Of a stretch of 64,000 nt of DNA, positions 8,571 through 18,285 are shown in pieces. The DNA is taken from the NCBI RefSeq assembly GCF_000227725.2, contig NZ_MU255056.1:1642893-1706892 (forward strand). Direction: 5' to 3'. The notes under the pieces were generated by a model. It made no database searches, was not told the origin of the DNA, and saw only the letters and a list, made by a program, of their open reading frames with translations. Source of the DNA: Thiorhodospira sibirica ATCC 700588. GTDB lineage: Bacteria; Pseudomonadota; Gammaproteobacteria; Ectothiorhodospirales; Ectothiorhodospiraceae. Numbering within the stretch: the first letter of the stretch is position 1; each line of letters starts with the position of its first letter. A program made the translations under genes and the position numbers.

Positions 8571-9065
8571 ATGAAAAACACTCTGTTTTATTCTGCCCTG
8601 GCCGCCATGTTAGTGTTGGCATCGAGCGCGCAGGCGATTAAATTCAATCCGGACGCCCTGCGCTCCATGCAGGAAGAAGGTTTGAAAATCGCCAATCAAT
8701 TGCATACCGAACGGCCATACCGGCTCGGCGGTCAATGTCTGCACCTTGAGGGGGATTTGCAGAACTTTCCGGCCAATGTGGTCTTGCAACCCTGCAATGA
8801 CTCGGCGCATCAGCGCTGGCGCTTTGATGAACACAGTCGCTTTCGCAATCAAAGCGGTGCCTGCATGACGGTGCAAGGAGAGAATGCCATCGCCGGTGCC
8901 TGTGGTGAAGGGGATCCCTTTATCTGGACGCTGGGCACCAATGGACAGATGACCCACAAGGCCAGTGGACAGTGCCTCAGTGCACACGGTGATGCGAGCA
9001 AGCCTGGGACCAATGTCGGGATTGCCGCGTGTAATGGCAACGGCGCGCAACTCTGGCAGCCTTGA
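8571..9065 (+). CDS. Secreted ricin-type (beta-trefoil) lectin domain protein
   Basis: The ATG at 8571 follows a strong TTAGGAGG site and starts a clear signal peptide (MKNTLFYSALAAMLVLASSAQA), giving a 164-residue exported protein. After about 30 residues of helix comes a ricin B-like domain with spaced Q-x-W type ends (HQRW, FIW, AQLW) and repeated cysteines (CLHL...PCN, CMTV...ACG, CLSA...ACN), which fit three beta-trefoil lobes. Such domains bind sugars; the ligand is unknown. It stands alone, without a fused enzyme domain. Confidence 0.8.
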   Translation: MKNTLFYSALAAMLVLASSAQAIKFNPDALRSMQEEGLKIANQLHTERPYRLGGQCLHLEGDLQNFPANVVLQPCNDSAHQRWRFDEHSRFRNQSGACMTVQGENAIAGACGEGDPFIWTLGTNGQMTHKASGQCLSAHGDASKPGTNVGIAACNGNGAQLWQP

Positions 9066-9187
9066 GGGCGCTTCGCCCCCGTTTGACGCCCGCTTGAATT
9101 GGGCGCATCCAGTCCCCATCATGGCCCAGATACAGGTATAATCTGCCCCACATCCTGTTTAACTCACGGTTGGAAACCTCTGCCAAT

Positions 9188-9445
9188 ATGCCTACCTATG
9201 ATTATCGCTGTGAAAGCAATGGCCACATCGTTGAAGTGATGCACCGCATGAATGATCAGATCGCTACCTGGGGCGAGTTATGCACCAAAGCCGGGATTGA
9301 ACCGGGCAATACGCCGCTTGATACCCCGGTCACCCGTTTGGCGACCGGCGGCAATGTGATCAGTCACAGCAGCAAAGGGGCGAGTGAACCCATGTCACCG
9401 TGCGCGATGGGGAATTGTGCCGGTGGCATGTGTGGTCTGGGCTAA
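9188..9445 (+). CDS. FmdB-like putative zinc ribbon protein
   Basis: The ATG at 9188 gives 85 residues beginning MPTYDYRCESNGHIVEVMHRM, the FmdB-type start (family: MPxYxYxCxxCGHxFEVxxxM). The second Cys of the first knuckle is replaced by Asn (CESNGH), so the classical four-Cys ribbon is incomplete. The C-terminus is rich in Cys and Gly (SPCAMGNCAGGMCGLG) and may provide other metal ligands. The role of the family is poorly defined. A strong terminator follows it. Confidence 0.75.
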   Translation: MPTYDYRCESNGHIVEVMHRMNDQIATWGELCTKAGIEPGNTPLDTPVTRLATGGNVISHSSKGASEPMSPCAMGNCAGGMCGLG

Positions 9446-9480
9446 GCGGATCCAGGCCCCGCGTATCACCCGGCGAGATG

Positions 9481-9514
9481 AAATCAGGCAGCCACGCGCT
9501 GCCTGATTTTGTTT
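9481..9514 (+). terminator. Factor-independent terminator after the FmdB-like gene
   Basis: A perfect 11-bp stem (AAATCAGGCAG / CTGCCTGATTT) with a 7-base loop is followed by TGTTT. It lies 36 bases after the stop at 9445 and just before the response regulator gene. Confidence 0.85.
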
Positions 9515-9540
9515 GCACCTATCCAAGGTGAGTGGAGCGC

Positions 9541-10227
9541 ATGGAGCAGTATAGCGGCACCGTGTTGGTGGTCGAGGATGAAGAAAAACTTGCGCGCATC
9601 CTGCTTGACTATCTCGAACGGGCAGGCTTTGTGGCGCATTGGCTGGGCGATGGGCGCGAGGTGGTGAGCTGGGTGCAGCAGCACGCGCCGGTGCTGGTCT
9701 TGCTGGACTTGATGTTACCCGGACGTGATGGCATGGACATTTGCCGCGAAATCCGCAGCTTCAGTCAGGTGCCGATCATCATGACCACGGCGCGGGTCGA
9801 AGAAATCGACCGCGTACTGGGGCTTGAACTGGGCGCGGATGATTACATCTGCAAACCCTACAGTCCTCGCGAGGTCGTCGCCCGCGTGAGTGCGGTCCTG
9901 CGACGCAGTGCAACCCCCGTACAAGACACCCCGGAAGGCCCGCTGCGGCTTGATGAAGCCCGGCTGCGCGTCAGCAGCCCGGTGGGGGAAATTGAGCTGA
10001 CCTCGGTGGAATTTGCCCTCCTGCAAACCCTGTATCATGCCCCCGGCCGAATTTTTTCACGCGATGCCTTGATGGATCGTATCTACCGCGACGAGCGGAT
10101 TGTGTCGCACCGTACCATCGACAGCCATATCAAAAAACTGCGCCGTAAACTGGCGACCTTGACACCGGATGAAGATCATATACATTCGGTTTACGGGGTG
10201 GGCTATCGTTACGAAGCGCCGCACTGA
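9541..10227 (+). CDS. OmpR/BaeR-type two-component response regulator (orphan)
   Basis: At 228 residues it has a receiver domain (residues 1-120) with the acidic pair VEDEE, the phosphoacceptor Asp in LLDLMLPG (about 56), the switch Thr in MTTARV and the Lys of ICKPYSP. A winged-helix DNA-binding domain follows ([12 protein letters not shown]...[14 protein letters not shown]...[12 protein letters not shown]-like, here [12 protein letters not shown]). The ATG at 9541 is preferred; a GTG at 9532 is in frame. It most resembles BaeR. No histidine kinase is adjacent, so its partner and targets are unknown. Confidence 0.88.
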   Translation: MEQYSGTVLVVEDEEKLARILLDYLERAGFVAHWLGDGREVVSWVQQHAPVLVLLDLMLPGRDGMDICREIRSFSQVPIIMTTARVEEIDRVLGLELGADDYICKPYSPREVVARVSAVLRRSATPVQDTPEGPLRLDEARLRVSSPVGEIELTSVEFALLQTLYHAPGRIFSRDALMDRIYRDERIVSHRTIDSHIKKLRRKLATLTPDEDHIHSVYGVGYRYEAPH

Positions 10228-10229
10228 AA

Positions 10230-10286
10230 GCGACGGCTGGAAGCTGCCGCCACGTTTTATGCGGAGCTGGAGCTCCGCGCTCCCAT
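10230..10286 (+). repeat. Palindromic repeat cluster upstream of purC (26-bp repeat plus GGAGCTCC palindrome)
   Basis: 10230-10255 is a copy of a 26-bp repeat (GCGACGGCTGGAAGC...GCCACGT) that recurs at 22229-22254 and inverted at 11287-11312. It folds through GGC...GCC pairing. Directly after it GCGGAGCTGGAGCTCCGCGC is a second palindrome, whose inverse partial match (GGGAGCGC...CAGCTCCGC) lies downstream of purC near 11230-11258. Confidence 0.6.
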
Positions 10287-10307
10287 GATATTCCAGGTTC
10301 CTTAATT

Positions 10308-11198
10308 ATGTCCTCTGCCCTATTTGAAAGCCAACTCAGCAGCCTGTCTTTGTTACATCGCGGAAAGGTCAGAGATATTTATGCGGTGGATGCTCAGCGC
10401 CTGCTGATGGTTACCACCGATCGCCTGTCGGCCTTTGATGTCATCCTGCCCACACCGATTCCCGAGAAAGGCGCCGTCCTGACGCGCATCTCACGCTTTT
10501 GGTTTGAGCGCCTCGCCTCTCTCATTCCGCATCATCTGCTGCTTGATGACCTTGCCACCCTTGGCCTAAGCCCCGAGGAAATGACCGCCATTGCCTCGCG
10601 TGCATTGGTGGTGAAACGCCTCAAGGCCCTGCCGGTTGAAGCGGTGGTCCGGGGCTATCTGATCGGCTCAGGCTGGAAAGATTATCAACGCACGGGGTCT
10701 GTGTGCGGCATTGCCTTGCCAGCAGGCTTAACATTGGCGGAAAAATTACCCGAAGCGATCTACACACCCTCCACCAAAGCTGCGGTAGGCCGCCACGATG
10801 AAAATATCGACTTTGCCCAAACCGTGACATTACTCGGTGAAGCGCTGGCGCATCAGGTCAAGGACATGGCCCTGCGTCTCTACCACGAAGCAGCCGCCTA
10901 CGCCCTGACCCGAGGCATCATCATCGCAGACACCAAATTTGAATTTGGCCTGGATGCAGACGGCACCCTGCACCTCATTGACGAGGCGCTGACCCCCGAT
11001 TCCTCACGCTTCTGGCCGGTGGATCAATACCGTGCGGGGGAAAATCCGCCATCTTTTGACAAGCAATATGTACGCGATTACCTCGACACCTTGAACTGGG
11101 ACAAAAAAGCCCCCGGCCCACAACTCCCCCCAGACATCGTGACCCAAACCGCACAGCGCTATCACGAGGCCTTGCAGCGCCTAACCCAGCAGGCATAA
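10308..11198 (+). CDS. purC: Phosphoribosylaminoimidazole-succinocarboxamide (SAICAR) synthase
   Basis: The 296-residue enzyme joins CAIR and aspartate with ATP to make SAICAR in purine synthesis. Conserved parts: [13 protein letters not shown] near the N-terminus (nucleotide-binding strand), [34 protein letters not shown], and [15 protein letters not shown] near residue 225. Length fits the long bacterial form. It is a single gene flanked on both sides by inverted palindromic repeats and is followed by a transposase relic. Confidence 0.95.
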   Translation: MSSALFESQLSSLSLLHRGKVRDIYAVDAQRLLMVTTDRLSAFDVILPTPIPEKGAVLTRISRFWFERLASLIPHHLLLDDLATLGLSPEEMTAIASRALVVKRLKALPVEAVVRGYLIGSGWKDYQRTGSVCGIALPAGLTLAEKLPEAIYTPSTKAAVGRHDENIDFAQTVTLLGEALAHQVKDMALRLYHEAAAYALTRGIIIADTKFEFGLDADGTLHLIDEALTPDSSRFWPVDQYRAGENPPSFDKQYVRDYLDTLNWDKKAPGPQLPPDIVTQTAQRYHEALQRLTQQA

Positions 11199-11200
11199 AA

Positions 11201-11230
11201 ACGTCGTGGCATCTTGCAGATGCCGCCACT
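11201..11230 (+). repeat. GTGGCAT/ATGCCGC hairpin after purC
   Basis: GTGGCATCT pairs with AGATGCCGC around a TGC loop just after the purC stop. The block ACGTCG(T/C)GGCAT...ATGCCGC resembles hairpins at 19784-19804 (after the glycosyltransferase) and 15645-15665 (between mrpB and mrpC). It may act as a terminator or RNA-stability hairpin, but there is no T run. Confidence 0.5.
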
Positions 11231-11286
11231 TGGGAGCGCCACGCACCAGCTCCGCAGCATGAAACGCCACCCACCCGAGCGGCACA

Positions 11287-11312
11287 ACGTAGCGGCGGCT
11301 TCTAGCCGTCGC
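11287..11312 (-). repeat. Inverted copy of the 26-bp GCGACGGCT repeat
   Basis: On the minus strand this reads GCGACGGCTAGAAGCCGCCGC then TACGT, matching 22229-22254 with one difference and 10230-10255 with a few. It is followed on the plus strand by TTTTTT, so it could also end transcription from purC. Confidence 0.6.
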
Positions 11313-11322
11313 TTTTTTAGAG

Positions 11323-11478
11323 CGGCACAAAGATCGCCATCTGGTAGAAAGATTCTTTCAGAACATCAAACCGTTCAGGCGAATCGCCACGCGCGATGAG
11401 CGGCTGGCAAGGAACTACCACGCGCTATTGTGTCTTGTTTCTGCTGTCATCGGGCTGGGGGCTGGCTTGATGATTAAC
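11323..11478 (+). pseudogene. IS5-family transposase C-terminal remnant
   Basis: The reading frame from 11323 gives RHKDRHLVERFFQNIKPFRR then IATRDERLARNYHALLCLVSAVIGL. The order RHLVERFFxxIKxFRRIATRxxxLAxN is the C-terminal part of the DDE domain (with the final Glu) in IS5-type transposases. No start codon or N-terminal half precedes it; the 26-bp repeat abuts it. It is therefore a decayed fragment. Confidence 0.75.
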
Positions 11479-12017
11479 GCCTCCTGGGTAATGTTTTGCC
11501 TTTCCTGTCCAGAATCCTGCAGTCAATCTGCTCCTAAAAACCTAAACAAAGTTGCTTATGCGATTTTTAGGCACTTCGCTCTCCGTTGATAACACCCTTG
11601 CGGGCGAGCAACTGGAGTCCTGGTTGAGCAGTCCCAACCGAATGGCCGGTCAACACCGGCAACATGGGCGGTTTCAGCCGTCGAAACCCAGCTTGCGCCA
11701 TAAAAGTGGCCTCGGCGTTCATCCTGAACAGAGAACAACTTTGCGATTCGACTTCGACCCCGACCAGGGAACGCGAAACCTTCGCGCTTGTAGATAACCT
11801 ATCTACAATAGAGAATCCTTATAAACAATGAAGAAAAATCAAGAACTTTTTTTTGCTCTTGATGTAAGCGTGCTGTCATTGTCCTCAATGTCGGATAATC
11901 TCTGCCTGCGCATCGTATCAACGGGCAAGCCGTACATGAAAGCAGGTACTGGGCGTGCCCTTGATTCGATACAGACCTTCATTTAGCATCAATCACTTAT
12001 TGATTTGGATATACACA
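11479..12017. other. Gene-poor gap before pyrE
   Basis: Apart from the tail of the transposase remnant, no ORF here shows recognisable conservation; short frames on both strands (about 60-80 codons) look like chance. The last 200 bases are AT-rich and presumably hold the pyrE promoter, but no clear boxes were fixed. Confidence 0.5.
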
Positions 12018-12659
12018 ATGAGCCATCCCTCCAACGAATTTTTACAATTTTGTCTGCGCCGGGGCGTGTTGCGCTTTGGTGAGTTTACCCTTAAGTCGGG
12101 ACGCATCAGCCCGTATTTTTTCAATGCGGGCCTGTTTAATACCGGCGCGGATCTGGCCTGTCTGGGGCGTTTTTATGCCAATGGCTTCATCCACAACGAG
12201 ATTAAGGTGGATACCCTGTTTGGCCCGGCCTATAAAGGCATTCCACTGGTTGCAGCCACTGCCGTGGCCTTGGCCGATCAGCATGGCCTGGATTTGCCTT
12301 ATTGTTTTAACCGTAAAGAGGCCAAAGACCACGGCGAAGGTGGGCAGCTGGTGGGTGCGCCGTTAAGCGGGCGGGTGTTGATTGTCGATGATGTTATCAC
12401 GGCTGGTACCGCCATCCGCGAGGCGGTGGACATTATCCAGGCCGCTGGGGCAACCCCGGTCGGGGTCTTGATTGCCCTGGATCGCCAGGAACGCGGTCAG
12501 GGCGAGCGCTCTGCCATTCAGGAAGTGGAGCAAAGTCTGGGTCTGTCTGTGTGGTCGCTTGCAAGCCTGAGTGATTTAATCGCATTTCTCGCCCAACAGG
12601 ATGAAATGGCTCCGCATTTGGACGCCATGCGCGCCTATCGACGGCAATATGGTGTTTAA
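12018..12659 (+). CDS. pyrE: Orotate phosphoribosyltransferase
   Basis: The 213-residue enzyme makes orotidine-5'-phosphate from orotate and PRPP in pyrimidine synthesis. The PRPP-binding signature is clear ([17 protein letters not shown], about residues 120-136), as are the N-terminal [16 protein letters not shown] and the catalytic loop [13 protein letters not shown]. The ATG at 12018 is chosen because conserved sequence ([13 protein letters not shown]) begins there; an upstream in-frame ATG would add 21 unrelated residues. Monocistronic, ahead of the mrp operon. Confidence 0.95.
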   Translation: MSHPSNEFLQFCLRRGVLRFGEFTLKSGRISPYFFNAGLFNTGADLACLGRFYANGFIHNEIKVDTLFGPAYKGIPLVAATAVALADQHGLDLPYCFNRKEAKDHGEGGQLVGAPLSGRVLIVDDVITAGTAIREAVDIIQAAGATPVGVLIALDRQERGQGERSAIQEVEQSLGLSVWSLASLSDLIAFLAQQDEMAPHLDAMRAYRRQYGV

Positions 12660-12890
12660 CACCGCTATGCTTAGCGCCAAAATTCCGGACGTTCATGCCT
12701 TCAGTAAAGATCGCGCCACATATCCGTTTAACGCCAAGGTAATGATAAATAAGGAATTATTTCCATACTCCTAGGAGCAAGCCGGGAGATGTTGGGAACC
12801 TTTGCTTTTTTTTTGTGGTCGTTTTTAGCTTAACGCCGAGTCAAACATTCTTAACGGTTCATTTATTCAATCTGCTGGGAAGGCATCGTG

Positions 12891-15203
12891 ATGCTGTTTG
12901 CTGTGTTATCGGGTTTTTTGCTGGCCACAGTGGCGCCTTGGTTGCACCGCCTGTTTGGCCGTCATAGCGGTTGGGCGCTGGGGGCCTTGCCGCTGGGGCT
13001 GTTTATGTATTTCGGCAGTTTTTTGCCCGAAATTCAGCAAAACGGCCCGCTGGTGATTGACTATCCGTGGGTGCCGGGGCTGGAGATTCGTCTGTCGTTT
13101 CTGGTGGACGGTCTGAGCCTGTTGTTTGCGATGCTGATCAGCGGGATTGGCTTTTTCATCATCAGCTATGCCGGGCGCTATCTGGAGTCGCATCGTGATC
13201 TGGCGCGCTTTTATGTGCTGATTCTGGCCTTTATGGCCTCGATGCTGGGGCTGGTATTGTCCAATAACCTCATTGCCCTGTTTGTGTTTTGGGAGCTCAC
13301 CAGCATTACCTCCTATCTGCTGATTGGCTTTAATCATGAGGATGAGGATGCGCGCAAGGCCGCCTTGCAGGGCTTGTTTGTCACGGTGGGCGGCGGGCTT
13401 GCCCTGCTGGCGGGCCTGGTGATGCTGGGGATGGTGGCCGGTAGCTATGAGTTATCCGAGATTTTGACCCAAGGCGAGTGGCTGCAGGCACATCCGTGGT
13501 ATTTGCCGATAGTGTTGCTGATTGTGCTGGGGGCGTTTACCAAATCTGCGCAGGTGCCGTTTCATTTCTGGTTGCCCAATGCCATGGCGGCGCCAACCCC
13601 GGTGTCGGCGTATCTGCATTCTGCCACGATGGTCAAGGCCGGGGTGTATCTGCTGGCGCGCTGTTATCCGGGGCTGGGGGGGACGCAGACCTGGCTGTTT
13701 TTGCTGGGGGTATTTGGCGCCATCACCATGCTCACCGGTATTGTCATGGCGGTGCGCAGTACCGGCATCAAGCGGGTGCTGGCTTATTCCACGGTGATGG
13801 CCCTGGGAACCATGACCATGCTCATCGGCTTGGGTACCGAGAAAGCGATTCTGGCGGCGATGGTATTTTTACTCGCCCATGCCCTGTATAAAGCGGCGCT
13901 GTTTTTGCTCGCCGGGGTGCTGGATCATGGTGCAGGCTGCAAGGATTTTCTGCAAACCGGCGGGCTGCGCCGGGCCATGCCGATCAGTACCCTGATTGCG
14001 GCCCTGGCGGCGTTGTCGCTGGCCGGGGTGTTACCGCTGTTTGGCTTTATCGCCAAAGAGCTTTTGTTTGAGGCCACCTTGCAGGCCCCGCGCTGGGCCT
14101 GGTTATTTGCCTTTGCCGCGTGGTCGGCGGCAATTTTGGTGGTCGCTGTGGCGGCGATCGTTGGCATTCGCCCCTGGTATGGGGCACCGGTCCAAACCCC
14201 GATTCCGGCGCATGAGGCCCCGCCGGCGATGTTGTTAGGCCCGGCGGTGCTGGCGCTGCTCGGGGTGTTTTTTGGCCTGTTTCCCTGGGTGATTGCCTAC
14301 GGCTTGCTAGAACCTGCGGCCAGCAGCGTGTATGGCCAGCCGATCAGCCTGCCGCTGGCCTTGTGGCACGGCTTTAATCTCCCCTTGTTGATGAGTGTGC
14401 TGAGTTTGGTCCTGGGTTTGCTGGTGTATCGCTACTGGGATCAACTACGGGCGCAAACCGCGCTGCTGGATCAGTGGGTGCGCTTTGGCCCGGAGCGGGG
14501 ATACGAAGCGGCCATGCAGGCGATGGTGCGGGTGGCCCATTGGCAGACCGCGCTACTGCAAAATGGTTATCTGCGCTATTACCTGATGGCGACGCTGTTG
14601 AGCACGGTGGTGCTATTGCTGGCGGCGCTGGCGCTCAATGCCAGTGCGGTGCAGTTTTATTTTGATCTGAGCGGGGTGATGCTGCACGAGTATGTGATTC
14701 TGGCAGTATTGCTGGCAGCGACGGTGATGGCCGTGACCACGCGCTCGCGCCTGGGCGCGGTGGCCTCACTGGGGGCGGTGGGTTTCGGGGTGGCCTTGAT
14801 TTATGTGCTGTTTAGCGCACCGGATGTGGGCATCACCCAGATTCTGGTGGAAACTCTGACGGTAATTTTGCTGGTTTTGGTGCTGTTTCGTCTGCCGCGC
14901 TTCCTGGGGCTGACCTCAACCGCCTTGCGGGTGCGTGATGCGCTGATTGCCCTGACCGTGGGTGGCACCATCACGCTGCTGATGCTCAGTACCATTTCCA
15001 CCCACTATTTTGACAGCATTTCCAGCTATTTCATCGAAAACAGTCAACCGGAAGGCTATGGGCGCAATATTGTGAATGTGATTTTGGTGGATTTCCGGGC
15101 GCTGGATACCCTGGGCGAGATCTTTGTGCTGGCACTGGCGGCAGTAGGGGTCTATGCGATGATCAAGCTGCGCGCTGACCGTCTGAAGAAAGGAGAATCA
15201 TAA
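12891..15203 (+). CDS. mrpA: Mrp-type Na+/H+ antiporter subunit A
   Basis: The 770-residue, highly hydrophobic protein is homologous to the proton-pumping subunit NuoL in its first two thirds (FWELTSITSYLLIGFNHED, SAQVPFHFWLPNAMAAPTPVSAYLHSATMVKAG, LLAHALYKAALFLLAGVLDH). The C-terminal third carries the extra MrpA/MrpB-like region (SAPDVGITQILVETLTVILL...LDTLGEIFVLALAAVGVYAM). Start is ATG 12891; a GTG lies 3 bases earlier. It heads a complete seven-gene operon that exchanges cytoplasmic Na+ for H+ at the membrane. Confidence 0.94.
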   Translation: MLFAVLSGFLLATVAPWLHRLFGRHSGWALGALPLGLFMYFGSFLPEIQQNGPLVIDYPWVPGLEIRLSFLVDGLSLLFAMLISGIGFFIISYAGRYLESHRDLARFYVLILAFMASMLGLVLSNNLIALFVFWELTSITSYLLIGFNHEDEDARKAALQGLFVTVGGGLALLAGLVMLGMVAGSYELSEILTQGEWLQAHPWYLPIVLLIVLGAFTKSAQVPFHFWLPNAMAAPTPVSAYLHSATMVKAGVYLLARCYPGLGGTQTWLFLLGVFGAITMLTGIVMAVRSTGIKRVLAYSTVMALGTMTMLIGLGTEKAILAAMVFLLAHALYKAALFLLAGVLDHGAGCKDFLQTGGLRRAMPISTLIAALAALSLAGVLPLFGFIAKELLFEATLQAPRWAWLFAFAAWSAAILVVAVAAIVGIRPWYGAPVQTPIPAHEAPPAMLLGPAVLALLGVFFGLFPWVIAYGLLEPAASSVYGQPISLPLALWHGFNLPLLMSVLSLVLGLLVYRYWDQLRAQTALLDQWVRFGPERGYEAAMQAMVRVAHWQTALLQNGYLRYYLMATLLSTVVLLLAALALNASAVQFYFDLSGVMLHEYVILAVLLAATVMAVTTRSRLGAVASLGAVGFGVALIYVLFSAPDVGITQILVETLTVILLVLVLFRLPRFLGLTSTALRVRDALIALTVGGTITLLMLSTISTHYFDSISSYFIENSQPEGYGRNIVNVILVDFRALDTLGEIFVLALAAVGVYAMIKLRADRLKKGES

Positions 15204-15638
15204 ATGCCGATGTATTCATTGATTTTACGCTCGGCCAGTCATTTTCTGTTGCCGCTGCTGTTGCTGTTTTCGATCTTTTTGCTGCTGCGCGGCCACAATG
15301 AGCCGGGCGGCGGTTTTATCGGTGGTCTGGTCGCCTCGGCCGCGATTGCCTTGTATCTGTTTTCCATGGATGTCAAGGCGGCCCGGCAGGTGCTGCATAT
15401 CGACCCGCGTGAGTTGCTGGGCTGGGGGCTGACCTTGGCAGTGCTTTCCGGGGTACCGGCGGTTTTTTGGCATCAGCCTTTTTTTACCGCGCAATGGCTC
15501 ACGCTGGAGCTTCCGGCGCTCGGCGAGGTGAAACTCAGCACGGTATTATTGTTTGATATCGGCGTGTATATGGTGGTGATCGGCTCGGTGCTGACGGTGT
15601 TGTTAGCCCTGGCCGATGCCGATGATGCCAGGCATTAA
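15204..15638 (+). CDS. mrpB: Mrp-type Na+/H+ antiporter subunit B
   Basis: 144 residues with about four membrane segments. The hallmark [21 protein letters not shown] is at residues 25-45. ATG at 15204 follows the mrpA stop without a gap, with AAAGGAG upstream. MrpB is an essential small subunit of the antiporter complex. Confidence 0.93.
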   Translation: MPMYSLILRSASHFLLPLLLLFSIFLLLRGHNEPGGGFIGGLVASAAIALYLFSMDVKAARQVLHIDPRELLGWGLTLAVLSGVPAVFWHQPFFTAQWLTLELPALGEVKLSTVLLFDIGVYMVVIGSVLTVLLALADADDARH

Positions 15639-15644
15639 GATGTG

Positions 15645-15665
15645 GCGGCATCATCTTGATGCCGC
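15645..15665 (+). repeat. Hairpin between mrpB and mrpC
   Basis: Perfect 9-bp stem GCGGCATCA/TGATGCCGC with loop TCT in the only real gap (48 bases) of the mrp operon. The same GGCAT/ATGCC core is found after purC and after the glycosyltransferase gene. It may tune transcript stability between the AB and CDEFG parts. Confidence 0.6.
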
Positions 15666-15686
15666 TTTAAACTGGTGTAAATACTG

Positions 15687-16034
15687 ATGGAAACCTTGAT
15701 GGCTTTTGTCGTCGGTGGTTTGTATGCCGCCGCGATTTATATGATCCTGCGCCGCTCCATTGTCAAATTGGTGATCGGCCTGGTGTTGTTGTCCAATGCC
15801 GCCAATCTGTTGATTTTTACCCTGGCGGATATGTCGCGGGGTGCCCCACCGCTGGTGCCGCTGGGGGCTTTGCAGCCCGCCGGTGCAGTGGCTGATCCGC
15901 TGGCTCAGGCCCTGATTCTCACCGCCATTGTCATCGGCTTTGGGGTGCTGGCTTTTGCCGTGGTGCTGATTCACCGGGCCTATGAAGTGGTCGGCGTGGA
16001 TGATATGGACAAGATGAAGGACACTGATACATGA
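15687..16034 (+). CDS. mrpC: Mrp-type Na+/H+ antiporter subunit C
   Basis: 115 residues, three membrane segments, homologous to NuoK. Conserved: [27 protein letters not shown] and [17 protein letters not shown]. Overlaps mrpD by ATGA. ATG at 15687. Confidence 0.93.
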   Translation: METLMAFVVGGLYAAAIYMILRRSIVKLVIGLVLLSNAANLLIFTLADMSRGAPPLVPLGALQPAGAVADPLAQALILTAIVIGFGVLAFAVVLIHRAYEVVGVDDMDKMKDTDT

Positions 16035-17530
16035 GACCGGAAGTAGCCTTACCGATTCTGATTCCACTGCTGGCGGGTGCGCTGTCGCTGGCCTTTTGGC
16101 GTTCGCGGGCGATGCAGCGCGGTATCGGCGTGGTGGGTACCGGGGTGATGATGCTCAGTGCCTGGGTATTGCTGTATACCACCTGGCAGGAAGGCTACCT
16201 GGTGATGCACATGGGCAACTGGCCAGCCCCGTTTGGGATTGTGCTGGTGGCCGATTTGCTCAGTGCCATCATGGTGGTGCTGGCAGGCATTACCGGCTTT
16301 GCCACGGCGATTTATTCGCTGGCAACCCTGGGCAAGCGCCATGAGCATTTTGGCTATTATCCCCTGATGCATCTGCTGCTGGCGGGGGTTAACGGGGCCT
16401 TTCTGACCGGCGATATTTTCAACCTCTATGTGTGGTTTGAGGTGATGCTGGTGGCCTCCTTTGCCCTGTTGATTCTGGGCGGGGAGCGGGCGCAGATGGA
16501 AGGGGCGATTAAATATGTAACCCTTAATCTGGTGTCCTCGGCGCTGTTTTTATCCGCCATCGGCCTGCTGTATGGTTTGATCGGCACCCTGAACATGGCG
16601 GACCTGGCAGATAAAATCGCCCAGCTGGAAGACCCCGGCATGGTCAAGGTGGTGGCGATGCTGTTTTTGGTGGCCTTTGGGATCAAGGCGGCGGCCTTTC
16701 CCTTTTTCTTCTGGCTACCGGCTTCCTATCATACGCCGCAGGTCGCCGTCTCGGCGCTGTTCGCGGGCTTGTTGACCAAGGTGGGGGTGTATGCCCTGTT
16801 CCGGGTGTTTACCCTGATTTTCAGTCTGGAAGATCCCTTCACCCAGAATGTCCTGCTATGGATGGCCGGGCTGACCATGCTCACCGGGGTGTTGGGCGCA
16901 GCGGCTCAATATGAGTTTCGGCGGATTTTGTCGTTTCATATCATCAGCCAGATCGGCTATATGATTTTGGGGCTGGCCCTGTTTACCCCGCTGGCCTTGA
17001 TCGGCGGGGTGTTTTATATCATGCATCACATTATTGTGAAGGCAAATCTGTTTTTTATCAGTGGCTTGATCTATCGCCTCAAGGGCAGTTACGAATTGCG
17101 TGAGCTGGGCGGGGTGTATCGCAGTCATCCCTGGCTGGCCTTGTTGTTCCTGATTCCGGCGCTGTCCCTGGCGGGATTGCCGCCGCTGTCGGGCTTTTTT
17201 GCCAAGTTCATTTTGATCCGCGCCGGTATCGAGGCGCAAGCCTGGTGGCTGGTCGGTGTGGCGCTGCTGGTGGGGCTGCTGACCCTGTATTCCATGGTCA
17301 AGATCTGGTCTGAGGTCTTCTGGAAAGCCGCGCCGCCCAGTGCTGGCAAAACCCCGGAGCCGCGGACGCGCAACGATGCTTTGCTGTATCTGAGTATCGG
17401 CGGACTGGCGCTGCTAACGGTGCTCATCGGTCTGGGGGCGCAGCCGGTCTTTGTGCTGGCCGAACAGGCTGCGGCCCAGCTGCTTGATCCACGCGGTTAT
17501 ATTGAGGCGGTGCTTGGGGGTGAGGCATGA
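16031..17530 (+). CDS. mrpD: Mrp-type Na+/H+ antiporter subunit D
   Basis: 499 residues, about 14 membrane segments, homologous to NuoN/NuoM proton-pumping subunits. Visible signatures: [42 protein letters not shown] (with the conserved Lys), [21 protein letters not shown], and [16 protein letters not shown]. Overlaps both neighbours by ATGA, so translation of mrpC-D-E is coupled. Confidence 0.94.
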   Translation: MRPEVALPILIPLLAGALSLAFWRSRAMQRGIGVVGTGVMMLSAWVLLYTTWQEGYLVMHMGNWPAPFGIVLVADLLSAIMVVLAGITGFATAIYSLATLGKRHEHFGYYPLMHLLLAGVNGAFLTGDIFNLYVWFEVMLVASFALLILGGERAQMEGAIKYVTLNLVSSALFLSAIGLLYGLIGTLNMADLADKIAQLEDPGMVKVVAMLFLVAFGIKAAAFPFFFWLPASYHTPQVAVSALFAGLLTKVGVYALFRVFTLIFSLEDPFTQNVLLWMAGLTMLTGVLGAAAQYEFRRILSFHIISQIGYMILGLALFTPLALIGGVFYIMHHIIVKANLFFISGLIYRLKGSYELRELGGVYRSHPWLALLFLIPALSLAGLPPLSGFFAKFILIRAGIEAQAWWLVGVALLVGLLTLYSMVKIWSEVFWKAAPPSAGKTPEPRTRNDALLYLSIGGLALLTVLIGLGAQPVFVLAEQAAAQLLDPRGYIEAVLGGEA

Positions 17531-18000
17531 TTGCCCTGGTGTGGAATATCCTGCTGGCCTTTATCTGGGTGGCCTTATCGGGCAGTTTTACCGGGGTTAA
17601 CCTGCTGATCGGCTTTATCCTGGGCTATGTGCTGCTGGGCTTTGCCCTGCGCGATAAACCCGAGTTTGCGCATTATCGCGACAAGGTCCCCCGGTTCATC
17701 CGCTTTGTGGGCTTTTTCCTCAAGGAGCTGATCGTCTCCAATCTGCGGGTGGCGTATGATGTGCTCACGCCGACCCACTATATGCGCCCCGGCGTGATTG
17801 CCTTTGTCCTGGATGCCCGCACTGATGGCGAGATTACCATCCTGGCCAATCTGATTTCCCTGACACCGGGCACCCTGAGCCTGGATGTTTCAGATGATAA
17901 AAAGGTGCTGTATATCCATGTGATGTATCTGGATGACGAGACTGCCGTGCAACACCAGCTAAAATATCTGGAATCCCGCGTCCTGGAGATCTTGCGTTGA
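17527..18000 (+). CDS. mrpE: Mrp-type Na+/H+ antiporter subunit E
   Basis: 157 residues: two N-terminal membrane segments, then a cytoplasmic domain with the conserved [15 protein letters not shown]-type motif (here [23 protein letters not shown]). Overlaps mrpD by ATGA. Confidence 0.93.
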   Translation: MIALVWNILLAFIWVALSGSFTGVNLLIGFILGYVLLGFALRDKPEFAHYRDKVPRFIRFVGFFLKELIVSNLRVAYDVLTPTHYMRPGVIAFVLDARTDGEITILANLISLTPGTLSLDVSDDKKVLYIHVMYLDDETAVQHQLKYLESRVLEILR

Positions 18001-18009
18001 GAAACCGCC

Positions 18010-18285
18010 ATGCTTGAATATACCTTGATGACGGCCTATGCCATTTTAAGCCTTGCGCTGGTGCTGGCCTTTATCCGTCTGGTGATTGGGCCTTCGCTGC
18101 CGGATCGGGTGGTGGCCCTGGAGCTGATTGCCTCGTTGATGATCGGCTTTATCGCCATTTATACCCTGTCTAGCAAAGCCACCGCCTTTTTGGATGTGGC
18201 GATGGTGCTGGCCTTGACCGCATTTTTAGCGGCGGTAGGCTTTGCCCGTCTGCTGGAAAAAGGAGCGCATCGTGATGCTGACTGA
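18010..18285 (+). CDS. mrpF: Mrp-type Na+/H+ antiporter subunit F
   Basis: 91 residues, three membrane segments, with the family core FIRLVIGPSLPDRVVALELIA. Starts 9 bases after mrpE and overlaps mrpG by 11 bases. Confidence 0.92.
   Translation: MLEYTLMTAYAILSLALVLAFIRLVIGPSLPDRVVALELIASLMIGFIAIYTLSSKATAFLDVAMVLALTAFLAAVGFARLLEKGAHRDAD

Noticed and set aside
9484-9684. Minus-strand frame over the terminator and the response regulator start
   Set aside because: It crosses a strong terminator and a certain gene and has no start signal.
11556-11797. Overlapping short frames on both strands before pyrE
   Set aside because: No similarity to known proteins, no ribosome binding site, and they conflict with each other; left as gap.
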